64,000 bases of DNA. Origin: Castellaniella hirudinis_A. GTDB lineage: Bacteria; Pseudomonadota; Gammaproteobacteria; Burkholderiales; Burkholderiaceae_B. The translations under genes and the position numbers were made by a program. The notes below the pieces were generated by a model. It did no database searches, was not told the origin of the DNA, and saw only the letters and a program-made list of their open reading frames with translations. The stretch spans positions 1 through 64,000 of the forward strand of contig NZ_JBLGTV010000015.1 in the NCBI RefSeq assembly GCF_047468865.1, read 5' to 3'. Of the stretch, positions 1-8,047 are shown one piece after another; positions within the stretch are counted from its first letter, which is position 1, and each line of letters opens with the position of its first letter.

Positions 1-77
1 TTTTTGGACGCCGGGGTGGGTCAGATTTACTCCGACGATTCCGACGAAAGTGGGTCAGTTTTCAGTCGGCGTTGACA
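1..77. mobile_element. Terminal end of an IS21-family insertion sequence (partial)
   Basis: The window begins inside the non-coding end of an insertion sequence. Two related repeats lie in tandem, each starting GTGGGTCAG (about 16-45 and 50-77), which is the multiple-terminal-repeat layout of IS21-family ends. The outer tip reads TGTCAACGCCGACTGAAAAC on the minus strand and finishes at base 77 with the 5'-TG...CA-3' terminus of this family. The istA/istB genes would lie to the left of the window and are not visible. Family assignment rests on recalled similarity to IS408/IS1162-type ends; the exact element is not known. Confidence 0.65.
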
Positions 78-420
78 CTTGCGGGCCGTCCAGGCGGTGT
101 TCGACTTCCACATGGATCAGCAGCCAGGCACGCGTGCCGTCGCGCAGGCGCACTTGCGCCAGCTTATCGACCAGGCGGCGGCCTTTTTTGCCTGGCCAAG
201 CAATGGCTTGCAGTTCTTTATCGAGAAACTCTGGGGGGACTGTCCAGTCGATGGCCTGGTGCAGCGCGGGGGCCAGCAGGGCCAGGGCCTGCGGGAAGTA
301 CAGTTCCAGCGCCAGCTTCCAGGGGCTGTCGTGGTCGTCGGCAGTGGAAGAGTGCGGGGGCGGGCGTTTGGGCATGACGGACATCCAGATGCATGGATGC
401 CTCATTATTCCGGGGATCAT
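55..420 (-). pseudogene. Rpn-like PD-(D/E)XK nuclease/putative transposase, cut off by the IS element
   Basis: This is the N-terminal part of a protein of the Rpn/YhgA-like recombination-promoting nuclease family. The typical opening is present: a DSPWK motif, an aromatic stretch, AIDW, then FLDKEL and LLIHVEVE. The last two carry the Asp and Glu-x-Glu of the PD-(D/E)XK core. Reading is native to about LDGPQ; the next codons (VSTPTEN, stop) come from the insertion-sequence tip at base 77. Full family members are roughly 300 residues, so two thirds is missing. The native start is probably the MPKRPP methionine at 375, since family members begin there. It is likely inactive. Confidence 0.7.
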
Positions 421-553
421 CCGGCCCCAGGGCGGCAGGGGGACAGAAAAGGCATACCCGGTTTTCTGGCCTTCCCTGGTTTTCAGACGACTGTCCTGTT
501 GTTTCCGATTCCCTGTGTTTTCCCCCTTTGCTTTTTACAGAGCCGCCCGGCGG

Positions 554-1216
554 TCATCCCTTTTGCCGCGCCACATATCGATACACCGTAGCGGGTGAGC
601 AAGCCATGTGCTTGGCCAGCGCGGGAACCGCCCCTTTGAGCTCAAAAAAACCGGACTCCATCAGTTTCCCGACCAATGCCTTGCGCTCTTTGGCGCTCAA
701 CTTGCCGGGCGCTGGCAGGGCGCTGGGTGGAAAGTATTTTTGCAAGACGCGTTCTGGGCTCAGGGCTTCGGCGGCGGGTCCGGCGGCGATGGCGGGCGCT
801 GCCGAATCGTGCGCGGGCGACGCTTCGAAATAATGATCCACGAAACTGTCCGGGTGGCGTAGGCGCAGCAACTGGGCGCTGAGGCTGCGGTAGCGGCTGT
901 CGTCGAAATAAATACAGATGGCTCCTTCCAATCGGCCGTTGAGGTCATACAAGGGATGGATCGAGGCGCGCAGGGTTTTTTGTTGACGCGTGACATGGGC
1001 CACCGGTGTGACCCGCGTATCGGCCTGGCTGGCATCTTGCTCCAGGCGCTGCCGCAAGGCGGCGGGCAGTGCGGCGCCCAGCCCGCAATCGCAGAGATGG
1101 CCGTTGCTGACGGCAATCGCCGTGAAATCGGCGCCCGTGCGTTCGTACAGGGCGATGCCGTAATCCGGCCCTAATACCTGGCCCAGAAAATTGATCAAGC
1201 CGATGTTGTGTCGCAT
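554..1216 (-). CDS. YheO/DauR-type PAS-HTH transcriptional regulator
   Basis: A 220-residue protein of the YheO family. Residues about 5-120 form the YheO-like PAS domain (GPDYGIALYE, ISNG-type loop, later SIHPLYDLNGRLEGAICIYFDD). Residues about 165-220 form the C-terminal HTH_22 domain ending VPALAKHMACSPATVYRYV. DauR, a member of this family, controls D-amino-acid catabolism. The gene is divergent from tnaA across an AT-rich 239-bp gap containing repeated TTTATCA elements, so the likely job is control of tryptophan catabolism and of itself; that is inference. The start has a good ribosome site (AGGGGA, minus strand, near 1222-1227). Confidence 0.85.
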   Translation of the reverse strand: MRHNIGLINFLGQVLGPDYGIALYERTGADFTAIAVSNGHLCDCGLGAALPAALRQRLEQDASQADTRVTPVAHVTRQQKTLRASIHPLYDLNGRLEGAICIYFDDSRYRSLSAQLLRLRHPDSFVDHYFEASPAHDSAAPAIAAGPAAEALSPERVLQKYFPPSALPAPGKLSAKERKALVGKLMESGFFELKGAVPALAKHMACSPATVYRYVARQKG

Positions 1217-1229
1217 ATTTTCCCCTATT

Positions 1230-1404
1230 AATCAATAAATTTTTATCATTTTATTGTTTGTTTATCAAGAAATATTGGGTAAACCCTTATTTTGATAAAT
1301 ATTTCATCATTTAATATGGTTTTACTCTCTTTCATGAGACAAAATAACGTTGAATTCCCTATAAATTAAAACAAAATACGATTTTTGATAAAAATTTATT
1401 GATT
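1230..1404. promoter_or_regulatory. Divergent control region with a perfect 19-bp inverted repeat and five TTTATCA half sites
   Basis: The arms AATCAATAAATTTTTATCA (1230-1248) and TGATAAAAATTTATTGATT (1386-1404) are exact reverse complements 137 bp apart. The heptamer TTTATCA or its complement TGATAAA occurs at 1242-1248, 1261-1267, 1293-1299, 1386-1392 and, just outside, 1427-1433. The 1261-1299 copies form a second nested dyad around GGGTAAACCC. The left arm sits 14 bp from the regulator start and the right arm 51 bp before the tnaA start, as expected for operators of a divergent pair. The binding protein is inferred to be the adjacent YheO-type regulator. Confidence 0.6.
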
Positions 1405-1455
1405 TCTCAAACAATTTGCTCTCTTGTTTATCACTGTCAACTCCTGGATATTGTT

Positions 1456-2874
1456 GTGGAAAATTTCAAGCACCTGCCAGAACCCTTTCGGATTCGTGTG
1501 ATCGAACCCGTCAAGCGCACTACCCGCGCCCATCGGGAAGCCGCTATCAAAAAAGCCTGGATGAATCCGTTTCTGCTGGACAGCGAAGACGTGTTCATTG
1601 ATTTGCTGACCGACAGCGGCACCGGCGCCGTCACCCAGGACATGCAAGCCGCCATGTTGCGCGGCGATGAGGCTTATGCGGGCAGCCGCAGCTACAATCG
1701 TCTGCGCGACACGGTGCGGGCGGTGTTCGGCTACCAGTACACCATTCCCACCCATCAGGGGCGTGGCGCCGAACAGCTCTACATCCCGGCGCTGATCAAG
1801 AAACGCGAAAAGGAAAAGGGCCTGGATCGCGGCAAGATGACCGCGATTTCCAACTATTTCTTCGATACGACGCAAGGGCATACGCAGGTCAATGGCTGCC
1901 AGGTGGTCAATGCCTATACCGAGGAAGCCTTCGAGACCGCCGCGCGGGCGGACTTCAAGGGCAATTTCGACCTGGCCCGCGTCGAGCGGGCCATCGCGGC
2001 GGTCGGCGCGCAGCACGTCCCCTATATCGTGGCGACGATCACCAATAATTCGGCGGGCGGCCAGCCGGTATCGCTGGCCAACCTCAAGGCCGTGCATGCC
2101 ATTGCCCGGAAACACGACATCCCCCTGGTGATCGATTCGGCCCGGTTTGCTGAAAATGCCTACTTCATCCAGCAGCGCGAAGCCGAATACAAAGGCTGGA
2201 GCATCGAGGAAATCACCCGGGAAACCTATAAGTACGGCGATATCCTGTCCATGTCGGCCAAGAAAGACCCGATGGTGCCCATGGGCGGATTGTTGTGCTT
2301 CCGGGACGAGTCCCTGGAAGACGTCTACAACGAATGCCGCACGCTGTGTGTGTTGCAGGAAGGTTTCCCCACGTATGGCGGGCTGGAAGGCGGTGCCATG
2401 GAACGCCTGGCTGTGGGGCTGCGCGATGGCATGCGCGAGGACTGGCTGGCTTATCGCATTCGCCAGATCGAATACCTGGTCGATGGGCTGGAACACGCAG
2501 GTATCCCGTGCCAGCAGGCCGGCGGCCATGCGGCGTTCGTCGATGCGCAAAAGCTGCTGCCGCATATTCCCAGCACGCAGTTTCCCGCCCAGGCGCTCAG
2601 TTGCGAACTTTACAAGACCAGCGGCGTGCGGGCGGTGGAAATCGGCTCATTGCTGCAGGGGCGCGATCCCCGAACCGGCCGGCAAATGGCATGCCCGGCC
2701 GAACTGCTACGCCTGACCATCCCGCGGGCCACCTACACGCAGACCCATATGGATTTCATCATCGAGGCCTTTGCCCGGGTCAAGGCGGGGGCCGGCGCCA
2801 TCAAGGGCCTGGATTTCATCTACGAGCCGCCGGTGTTGCGCCACTTCACTGCGCGCCTGAAAGAAATCGGTTAA
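1456..2874 (+). CDS. tnaA: Tryptophanase (tryptophan indole-lyase)
   Basis: A PLP enzyme that splits tryptophan into indole, pyruvate and ammonia. The 472 residues match Escherichia coli TnaA nearly end to end (opening ENFKHLPEPFRIRVIEPVKR, and QGRGAEQ, NYFFDTTQGH, VIDSARFAENAYF, QEGFPTYGGLEGGAMERLAVG). The PLP lysine is in the SAKKDPMVPMGG stretch. It is closer to tryptophanase than to tyrosine phenol-lyase, whose opening differs. The chosen start is GTG at 1456, which aligns with the TnaA initiator; an in-frame TTG at 1399 would add 19 residues unlike the family. No tryptophan-containing tnaC-like leader peptide is visible upstream, so induction probably differs from E. coli. Confidence 0.95.
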   Translation: MENFKHLPEPFRIRVIEPVKRTTRAHREAAIKKAWMNPFLLDSEDVFIDLLTDSGTGAVTQDMQAAMLRGDEAYAGSRSYNRLRDTVRAVFGYQYTIPTHQGRGAEQLYIPALIKKREKEKGLDRGKMTAISNYFFDTTQGHTQVNGCQVVNAYTEEAFETAARADFKGNFDLARVERAIAAVGAQHVPYIVATITNNSAGGQPVSLANLKAVHAIARKHDIPLVIDSARFAENAYFIQQREAEYKGWSIEEITRETYKYGDILSMSAKKDPMVPMGGLLCFRDESLEDVYNECRTLCVLQEGFPTYGGLEGGAMERLAVGLRDGMREDWLAYRIRQIEYLVDGLEHAGIPCQQAGGHAAFVDAQKLLPHIPSTQFPAQALSCELYKTSGVRAVEIGSLLQGRDPRTGRQMACPAELLRLTIPRATYTQTHMDFIIEAFARVKAGAGAIKGLDFIYEPPVLRHFTARLKEIG

Positions 2875-2987
2875 AACCGGGGCCGCCGGGGGCGGCGCCT
2901 TGTGCGCCGGGCCCGGGCCTGCCTGGCTGCCTGGCGCTGGCCCGGAAACCAGGCGGATGGACGATTTCACCGGCCAAGCCATCATTC

Positions 2988-3009
2988 GCCATGCCGCTTT
3001 CGGCATGGC
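2988..3009 (+). terminator. Hairpin in the tnaA-tnaB gap, possible attenuator or weak terminator
   Basis: GCCATGCCG (2988-2996) and CGGCATGGC (3001-3009) form a perfect 9-bp stem with a CTTT loop, followed only by TTTG. The short T run suggests partial termination or a processing/stability hairpin that would lower tnaB expression relative to tnaA, rather than full termination. Confidence 0.45.
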
Positions 3010-3042
3010 TTTGCAGCATATAAATAAAACTCTGGAGACAAT

Positions 3043-4266
3043 ATGAATCAATCGCCCTCGATTTTCGGCGGTGCCTGCATCGTGGCGGGCGTGTGCGTGG
3101 GGGCGGGCATCCTGGCCCTGCCCAGCGCCGGCGCCGGGGCCTGGACCTTCTGGTCCATCCTGGTCATCGTCCTGACCATGGTGGTCATGACCGCCTCCGG
3201 CTGGATGCTGCTGGAAACCTTCAAGCATTTCAGCAATATCCGCGCTTCGTTCCATACGGTGACCAACGAACTGTTGGGCCCGGCGGTGGGCGTGATCAAC
3301 AACTTGGCCGTGTATTTCGTGGGCGCCATCCTGCTGTATGCCTACACCACGACCGCGGGCGCCATTTTGCAGGGCATGCTGGGCCTGGACAGCAAGCTGG
3401 CCGCCATTCTTTACGTCGTCGTGTTCGGCGCTTTCGTCTGGTGGTCCACCCGCCTGGTGGATCGCATCTCCACGCTGCTCATCATTCTGATGGTGGGTAC
3501 TTTCGGCTTCAGCGTCTATGGCCTGGTGGCCAACATCGATCTGGCGCTGCTGTTCGACCAAGGCGAATCCGAGGCCGCTTATGCCAAGTACGCCCTGGTG
3601 CTGGTGCCGGTGGCGGTCACCTCGTTCGGCTACCACCATTCGGTGGCCTCGATGCGCATCTATTATCGCGACGAGCGCCGCGCAGGCTGGGCGATCCTGG
3701 GCGGCACCGGCATCGCGGTGGTGTTCTATGTGGTGTGGCTGTTGGGGGTGTTCGGCAATGTCCCGCGCCCGGGCTTCGGCCCGGTCATGGCGGCGGGCGG
3801 GGACGTGGATACCTTGCTGGCCGCCATCGGCGGCGCGGTATCCTCGAAGTATGTGGACACCGTGTTGACGGCCTTTTCCATGGCCGCCATCCTGTCCTCG
3901 TTCATCGGGGTGGGCCTTGGGCTGTTCGACTACATGGCTGACCTGATGGGCATCGACGACAGCCGTCTGGGCCGCTTCAAGACGTCGTTGGTGACGTTCG
4001 TGCCGCCTTTGCTGGGGTCGCTGCTGGTGCCCTTCGGTTTTGTGGTCGCCATCAGCTATGCGGGGGCGGTCGCCACCATCTGGACGTGCATTATTCCAGG
4101 CTTGCTGGTGCTGAAAAGCCGGCGCTTGCACCCGACGCGCGCGCCGGGCGGTTTTCAATGCCCTGGCGGCAATGCTTTGGCATGGGGGGTGATCATTTTT
4201 GGCTGCCTGGCCGCCGTGTTCCATTTGCTGAACATGGCGGATCTTCTGCCGGTGTATATGCTGTAG
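3043..4266 (+). CDS. tnaB: Tryptophan/aromatic amino acid permease (TnaB/Mtr/TyrP, HAAAP family)
   Basis: A 407-residue inner-membrane proton symporter of the hydroxy/aromatic amino acid permease family. It has the family opening (GACIVAGVCVGAGILALP), about eleven hydrophobic segments, and the SFGYHHSVASMRIYYRDE region seen in Mtr, TnaB and TyrP. It lies 168 bp downstream of tnaA on the same strand, the usual tnaAB order, so it most likely imports tryptophan for TnaA. A clear ribosome site (GGAGA, 3034-3038) precedes the ATG. Tyrosine specificity cannot be excluded from sequence alone. Confidence 0.9.
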   Translation: MNQSPSIFGGACIVAGVCVGAGILALPSAGAGAWTFWSILVIVLTMVVMTASGWMLLETFKHFSNIRASFHTVTNELLGPAVGVINNLAVYFVGAILLYAYTTTAGAILQGMLGLDSKLAAILYVVVFGAFVWWSTRLVDRISTLLIILMVGTFGFSVYGLVANIDLALLFDQGESEAAYAKYALVLVPVAVTSFGYHHSVASMRIYYRDERRAGWAILGGTGIAVVFYVVWLLGVFGNVPRPGFGPVMAAGGDVDTLLAAIGGAVSSKYVDTVLTAFSMAAILSSFIGVGLGLFDYMADLMGIDDSRLGRFKTSLVTFVPPLLGSLLVPFGFVVAISYAGAVATIWTCIIPGLLVLKSRRLHPTRAPGGFQCPGGNALAWGVIIFGCLAAVFHLLNMADLLPVYML

Positions 4267-4727
4267 CGGTTTGCTGTCGCGGCCCGGGGCGCCTTGGTGG
4301 TTCTTCGGCGCGGCTTCGACGAACCGGGCCGCCAACTGTCGAGGACGCCGCCGGCTTGGGCGATATGTTTCAAGGTTAAAAAGTCCCGGAACGCGCTGTT
4401 CGGCCGCCCATCGCCGTGCGCCGTGCCGGGCGGGTTGTGCCTTTTCGCCCCCTTTTTGCGCCCGCTTCGATGCCGGCCCCCGGCGCTTGCGCAACGTGGC
4501 GGCTTGCATGGGAAACGCCGGTATCCCCTTGTTTTCAGAAGTGGATCGGCTCAAAAACATGCCGATCCCGTGTGCATTCCCCTGACGCTTTCAGGTGGCT
4601 GAAAGGCGTTTCATGCTTCCCTGACTTGATTGCCATCAAATGTGTTCACGCGCCGGGCCAGCCCGGCGACAGTGCTTGTCGAAATGCTACAATCCCGTAG
4701 TTTGATCTTCTTTGGCAGGGGCCATCC
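4267..4727. other. Non-coding gap between tnaB and nuoA
   Basis: I see no credible gene in these 461 bases; the open frames are short and lack family resemblance. A terminator-like hairpin is present at 4586-4608 (CGC-TTTCAG, GTGG loop, CTGAAA-GGCG, followed by TTTC). The nuo promoter candidate lies at the right end. In many Burkholderiales secG and a leucine tRNA gene precede nuoA; neither is visible here. Confidence 0.5.
4688..4693 (+). promoter_or_regulatory. Candidate -10 element for the nuo operon
   Basis: TACAAT lies 34 bases upstream of the nuoA ATG. The hexamer 17 bp further upstream (GGCGAC) is a poor -35 match, so only the -10 is supported. The gene starts after a GCAGGGG ribosome site. 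Confidence 0.35.
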
Positions 4728-5087
4728 ATGAACCTAGAACAGTACTTCCCGGTGCTGCTTTTCATCATTGTTGCGACACTGATTGGCTCGGCGCTGCTGG
4801 TGGCTGGGCGCTTGCTGGGGCGTAATGTCCCCGATGCCGAAAAACTCTCCGTCTACGAATGCGGCTTCGAATCCTTCGGGGATTCGCGCATGAAATTCGA
4901 TGTGCGCTACTACCTGGTGGCCATCCTGTTCATCATGTTCGACCTGGAAATCGCCTTTTTGTTCCCGTGGGCCATGGCCAATGGCGCGGTGGGCATGGTG
5001 GGCTTCTGGGCGGTGGCCATCTTCCTGGGCATCCTGACGGTGGGCTTTATCTACGAATGGCGCCGCGGGGCGCTCGACTGGGAATAA
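4728..5087 (+). CDS. nuoA: NADH-quinone oxidoreductase subunit A
   Basis: A 119-residue membrane subunit of complex I with three hydrophobic helices. Family hallmarks are KLSVYECGFESFGDSRMKFDVRYYLVAILFIMFDLE split over residues about 40-70, and the C-terminal YEWRRGALDWE. NuoA packs at the junction between the peripheral and membrane arms near the quinone site. First gene of a 14-gene operon; nuoB starts 15 bases downstream. Confidence 0.97.
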   Translation: MNLEQYFPVLLFIIVATLIGSALLVAGRLLGRNVPDAEKLSVYECGFESFGDSRMKFDVRYYLVAILFIMFDLEIAFLFPWAMANGAVGMVGFWAVAIFLGILTVGFIYEWRRGALDWE

Positions 5088-5102
5088 TTGGGGGTAAGCA
5101 AA

Positions 5103-5579
5103 ATGGCTGTAGAAGGCGTCATGGAAAAAGGCTTCATGACAACCAGTGCGGACAAGTTCCTCAACTGGGCAAAAACCGGCTCCTTGTGGCCCATGACTTT
5201 CGGCCTGGCCTGCTGCGCGGTCGAAATGATGCACGCGGGCGCGGCGCGCTACGATCTGGATCAGTTCGGCATCATCTTCCGGCCCAGTCCGCGCCAGTCC
5301 GACCTGATGATCGTGGCCGGCACACTGTGCAACAAAATGGCCCCGGCCCTGCGCAAGGTCTACGACCAGATGCCGGAACCCCGCTGGGTGGTGTCCATGG
5401 GGTCCTGTGCCAATGGCGGCGGGTACTACCACTATTCTTATTCGGTGGTGCGCGGCTGCGACCGCATCGTGCCCGTCGATGTCTATGTGCCAGGCTGTCC
5501 GCCCACGGCCGAGGCCCTGGTCTACGGCTTGTTGCAGATGCAAAACAAAATCCGCCTGACCAACACCATCGCCCGCTAG
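5103..5579 (+). CDS. nuoB: NADH-quinone oxidoreductase subunit B
   Basis: A 158-residue peripheral subunit that holds the terminal iron-sulfur cluster N2, which passes electrons to quinone. The cluster ligands are visible in LACCAVEMM, GSCANGGGYY and VPGCPPTAEAL. Start chosen at ATG 5103 (MAVEGVMEKGF), which matches relatives; an upstream TTG at 5088 would add five residues. The GGGGG at 5089-5093 serves as ribosome site. Confidence 0.97.
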   Translation: MAVEGVMEKGFMTTSADKFLNWAKTGSLWPMTFGLACCAVEMMHAGAARYDLDQFGIIFRPSPRQSDLMIVAGTLCNKMAPALRKVYDQMPEPRWVVSMGSCANGGGYYHYSYSVVRGCDRIVPVDVYVPGCPPTAEALVYGLLQMQNKIRLTNTIAR

Positions 5580-5660
5580 CGGGATGCCCGGTCGGGCGCC
5601 ACGGCCTTTGGCCCAGCCCGCGCCGGGCGTTCCCCTTGATCCGACCCTGACGATCTGCAT

Positions 5661-6278
5661 ATGACACGGCTACAGACACTAGAAACCAATTTACGCGATG
5701 TCCTGGGAAGCTCGATCGACCTGACCGAATCCCGGGGCGAGCTCACCCTGCAATTGCCCCAGTCCGCCTGGGCCGACGTGTGCCGCACGCTGCGCGACAA
5801 TGCCAGCCTGCGCTTCGAATCCTGTATGGATCTTTGCGGGGTGGATTATTCCGCCTGGAAAGCGCCCACGTATGGCGCCGACCACACCGACACCCACCCG
5901 CGCCGGTTCGCCGTGGTCGTCCACCTGCTGTCGGTCACCCACAACTGGCGCCTGCGGGCGCGGGTCTACGCCGAGCACGACGAGTTTCCCGTGGTGGCGT
6001 CGCTGGTCGATGTCTGGCCATCCGTCAATTGGTTCGAGCGCGAAGCCTTCGACCTGTATGGCATCGTCTTCGAAGGCCACCCCGATCTGCGCCGCATCCT
6101 GACCGACTACGGTTTCATCGGCCATCCCTTCCGTAAGGATTTCCCGATTTCCGGGCATGTGGAAATGCGCTACGACGCCGAACAAAAACGTGTTGTTTAC
6201 CAGCCCGTCACCATCGAACCGCGCGAGATCACGCCCCGCGTGGTGCGCGAAGACCATTACGGCATAGAGCGGTACTGA
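5661..6278 (+). CDS. nuoC: NADH-quinone oxidoreductase subunit C
   Basis: A 205-residue peripheral-arm subunit (30-kDa family). The diagnostic block is near residues 115-160: WFEREAFDLYGIVFEGHPDL, then RRILTDYGFIGHPFRKDFP. It is separate from NuoD here, unlike the fused NuoCD of E. coli. It lies 81 bases after nuoB and ends one base before nuoD begins. Confidence 0.97.
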   Translation: MTRLQTLETNLRDVLGSSIDLTESRGELTLQLPQSAWADVCRTLRDNASLRFESCMDLCGVDYSAWKAPTYGADHTDTHPRRFAVVVHLLSVTHNWRLRARVYAEHDEFPVVASLVDVWPSVNWFEREAFDLYGIVFEGHPDLRRILTDYGFIGHPFRKDFPISGHVEMRYDAEQKRVVYQPVTIEPREITPRVVREDHYGIERY

Positions 6279-6279
6279 T

Positions 6280-7533
6280 ATGGCAGAAATCCAGAACTAC
6301 AACCTCAACTTCGGCCCCCAGCACCCGGCCGCGCACGGCGTGCTGCGCCTGGTGCTCGAACTCGACGGCGAAGTCGTCCAGCGGGCCGATCCGCACATCG
6401 GGCTGCTGCACCGCGCCACCGAAAAATTGGCCGAGCACCGCACGTTCCTGCAGACTCTGCCCTACATGGATCGCCTGGACTATGTGTCCATGATGTGCAA
6501 CGAGCATGCCTATTGCATGGCGGTCGAACGCCTGCTGGGCATCCAGATCCCGCTGCGCGCGCAATACATCCGCGTGATGTTCGATGAAATCACGCGCATC
6601 CTCAATCACCTGATGTCGCTGGGTTCGCACGCCCTGGACGTCGGCGCCATGGCGGTGTTCCTGTACGCCTTCCGCGAGCGCGAAGACCTGATGGACTGCT
6701 ACGAGGCCGTGTCCGGCGCCCGCATGCACGCGGCCTACTATCGCCCGGGCGGCGTGTATCGAGACCTGCCCGATACCATGCCGCAGTACAAGGGTTCCAA
6801 GTACCGTTCAGACAAAGAACTGCGCCTCATGAACGAAGCGCGCTCCGGCTCCTTGCTGGATTTCATCGAAGACTTCACCAACCGCTTCCCCGCCTGCGTG
6901 GACGAATACGAAGTCCTGCTGACGGACAACCGCATCTGGAAACAACGCCTGGTGGACATCGGCGTGGTGTCGCCCGAACGCGCCCTGGCGCTGGGCTTTA
7001 CCGGCCCCATGCTGCGCGGCTCGGGCATCGAGTGGGATTTGCGTAAAAAACAGCCCTACGAAGTCTACGATAAGGTCGAATTCGACATCCCGGTGGGCAA
7101 GAACGGCGATTGCTACGACCGCTATCTGTGCCGCATCGAAGAAATGCGCCAATCCAACCGCATCATCCGCCAGTGCATCGAGTGGCTGCGCAACAATCCC
7201 GGCCCCGTCATCACGGGCAACCACAAGGTCGCCCCGCCCAAGCGCGAACGCATGAAGACCGGCATGGAAGACATGATCCACCACTTCAAGCTCTTTACCG
7301 AAGGCATGCACGTGCCCGAAGGCGAAGCCTACGCGGCGGTCGAGCACCCCAAGGGCGAGTTCGGCATCTACCTGGTGTCGGACGGCGCCAACAAGCCCTA
7401 CCGCATGAAGATCCGCGCGCCGGGCTTCGCCCATCTGCACGCGCTCGAAGAAATGTCCAAGGGCCACATGATTTCCGACGTGGTCACCATCATCGGTACC
7501 CAGGACATCGTGTTTGGCGAAATCGACCGTTAA
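6280..7533 (+). CDS. nuoD: NADH-quinone oxidoreductase subunit D
   Basis: A 417-residue 49-kDa subunit that forms the quinone-binding pocket with NuoB. It opens with NYNLNFGPQHPAAHGVLRL, whose His residues line the quinone site, and ends with DVVTIIGTQDIVFGEIDR, the family C-terminus. Full length with no anomaly. The nuoC stop and this start are one base apart, so translation is likely coupled. Confidence 0.97.
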   Translation: MAEIQNYNLNFGPQHPAAHGVLRLVLELDGEVVQRADPHIGLLHRATEKLAEHRTFLQTLPYMDRLDYVSMMCNEHAYCMAVERLLGIQIPLRAQYIRVMFDEITRILNHLMSLGSHALDVGAMAVFLYAFREREDLMDCYEAVSGARMHAAYYRPGGVYRDLPDTMPQYKGSKYRSDKELRLMNEARSGSLLDFIEDFTNRFPACVDEYEVLLTDNRIWKQRLVDIGVVSPERALALGFTGPMLRGSGIEWDLRKKQPYEVYDKVEFDIPVGKNGDCYDRYLCRIEEMRQSNRIIRQCIEWLRNNPGPVITGNHKVAPPKRERMKTGMEDMIHHFKLFTEGMHVPEGEAYAAVEHPKGEFGIYLVSDGANKPYRMKIRAPGFAHLHALEEMSKGHMISDVVTIIGTQDIVFGEIDR

Positions 7534-7561
7534 AGGCACGGACATCACAGGAACCATGACG

Positions 7562-8047
7562 ATGCTGCTTTCCGAACAAGCCTACCGGGACATCGACCGG
7601 GAAACCGCCAAATACCCGGCGGAACAGAAACAATCCGCCGTGATGGCCGCGCTGACCATCGCCCAGGCCGAAAAGGGCTGGGTGTCGCCCGACGTGATCC
7701 GCGACGTGGCGGACTACCTGGGCATGCCGCCCATCGCGGTGCAGGAAGTCGCCACTTTCTACACCATGTACAACACCCAGCCGGTGGGCCGCTTCACGCT
7801 GACCATCTGCACCAACCTGCCCTGTGCTTTGCAGGGCAGCACGCAGTCGGCCCAATACCTCAAGGACAAGCTCGGGATCGATTTCCACGAGACCACGCCC
7901 GATGGCCTGTTCACCCTGATGGAAGGGGAATGCATGGGCGCCTGCGGCGATGCCCCGGTGGTGATTGCCAACGACAAGCACATGTGCTGCCGCATGCAAC
8001 CCGAAAAAATCGACGCCCTGATCCGCGAACTGAAGGAGTCGGCATGA
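7562..8047 (+). CDS. nuoE: NADH-quinone oxidoreductase subunit E
   Basis: A 161-residue 24-kDa thioredoxin-like subunit with a 2Fe-2S cluster (N1a). The four ligand cysteines are in CTNLPCAL and ECMGACGDAP. Start chosen at ATG 7562 (MLLSEQAY), which matches relatives and lies 8 bases after AGGAA (7549-7553); ATG 7556 is only 2 bases from that site, and an in-frame start at 7514 would overlap nuoD. The stop overlaps the nuoF start (ATGA). Confidence 0.93.
   Translation: MLLSEQAYRDIDRETAKYPAEQKQSAVMAALTIAQAEKGWVSPDVIRDVADYLGMPPIAVQEVATFYTMYNTQPVGRFTLTICTNLPCALQGSTQSAQYLKDKLGIDFHETTPDGLFTLMEGECMGACGDAPVVIANDKHMCCRMQPEKIDALIRELKESA

Noticed and set aside
1316..1369. A 17-codon frame upstream of tnaA as a TnaC leader
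   Set aside because: It lacks the Trp codon and Pro end needed for TnaC-like stalling and has no ribosome site.
1399..1455. TTG at 1399 as the tnaA start
   Set aside because: The 19 extra residues have no match in TnaA proteins, and the GTG at 1456 aligns with the family initiator. The TTG also lies inside the right arm of the inverted repeat.
4267..4727. A tRNA gene or secG before nuoA
   Set aside because: No cloverleaf with a T-loop GTTCGA-type motif, and no SecG-like hydrophobic frame could be found in the gap.
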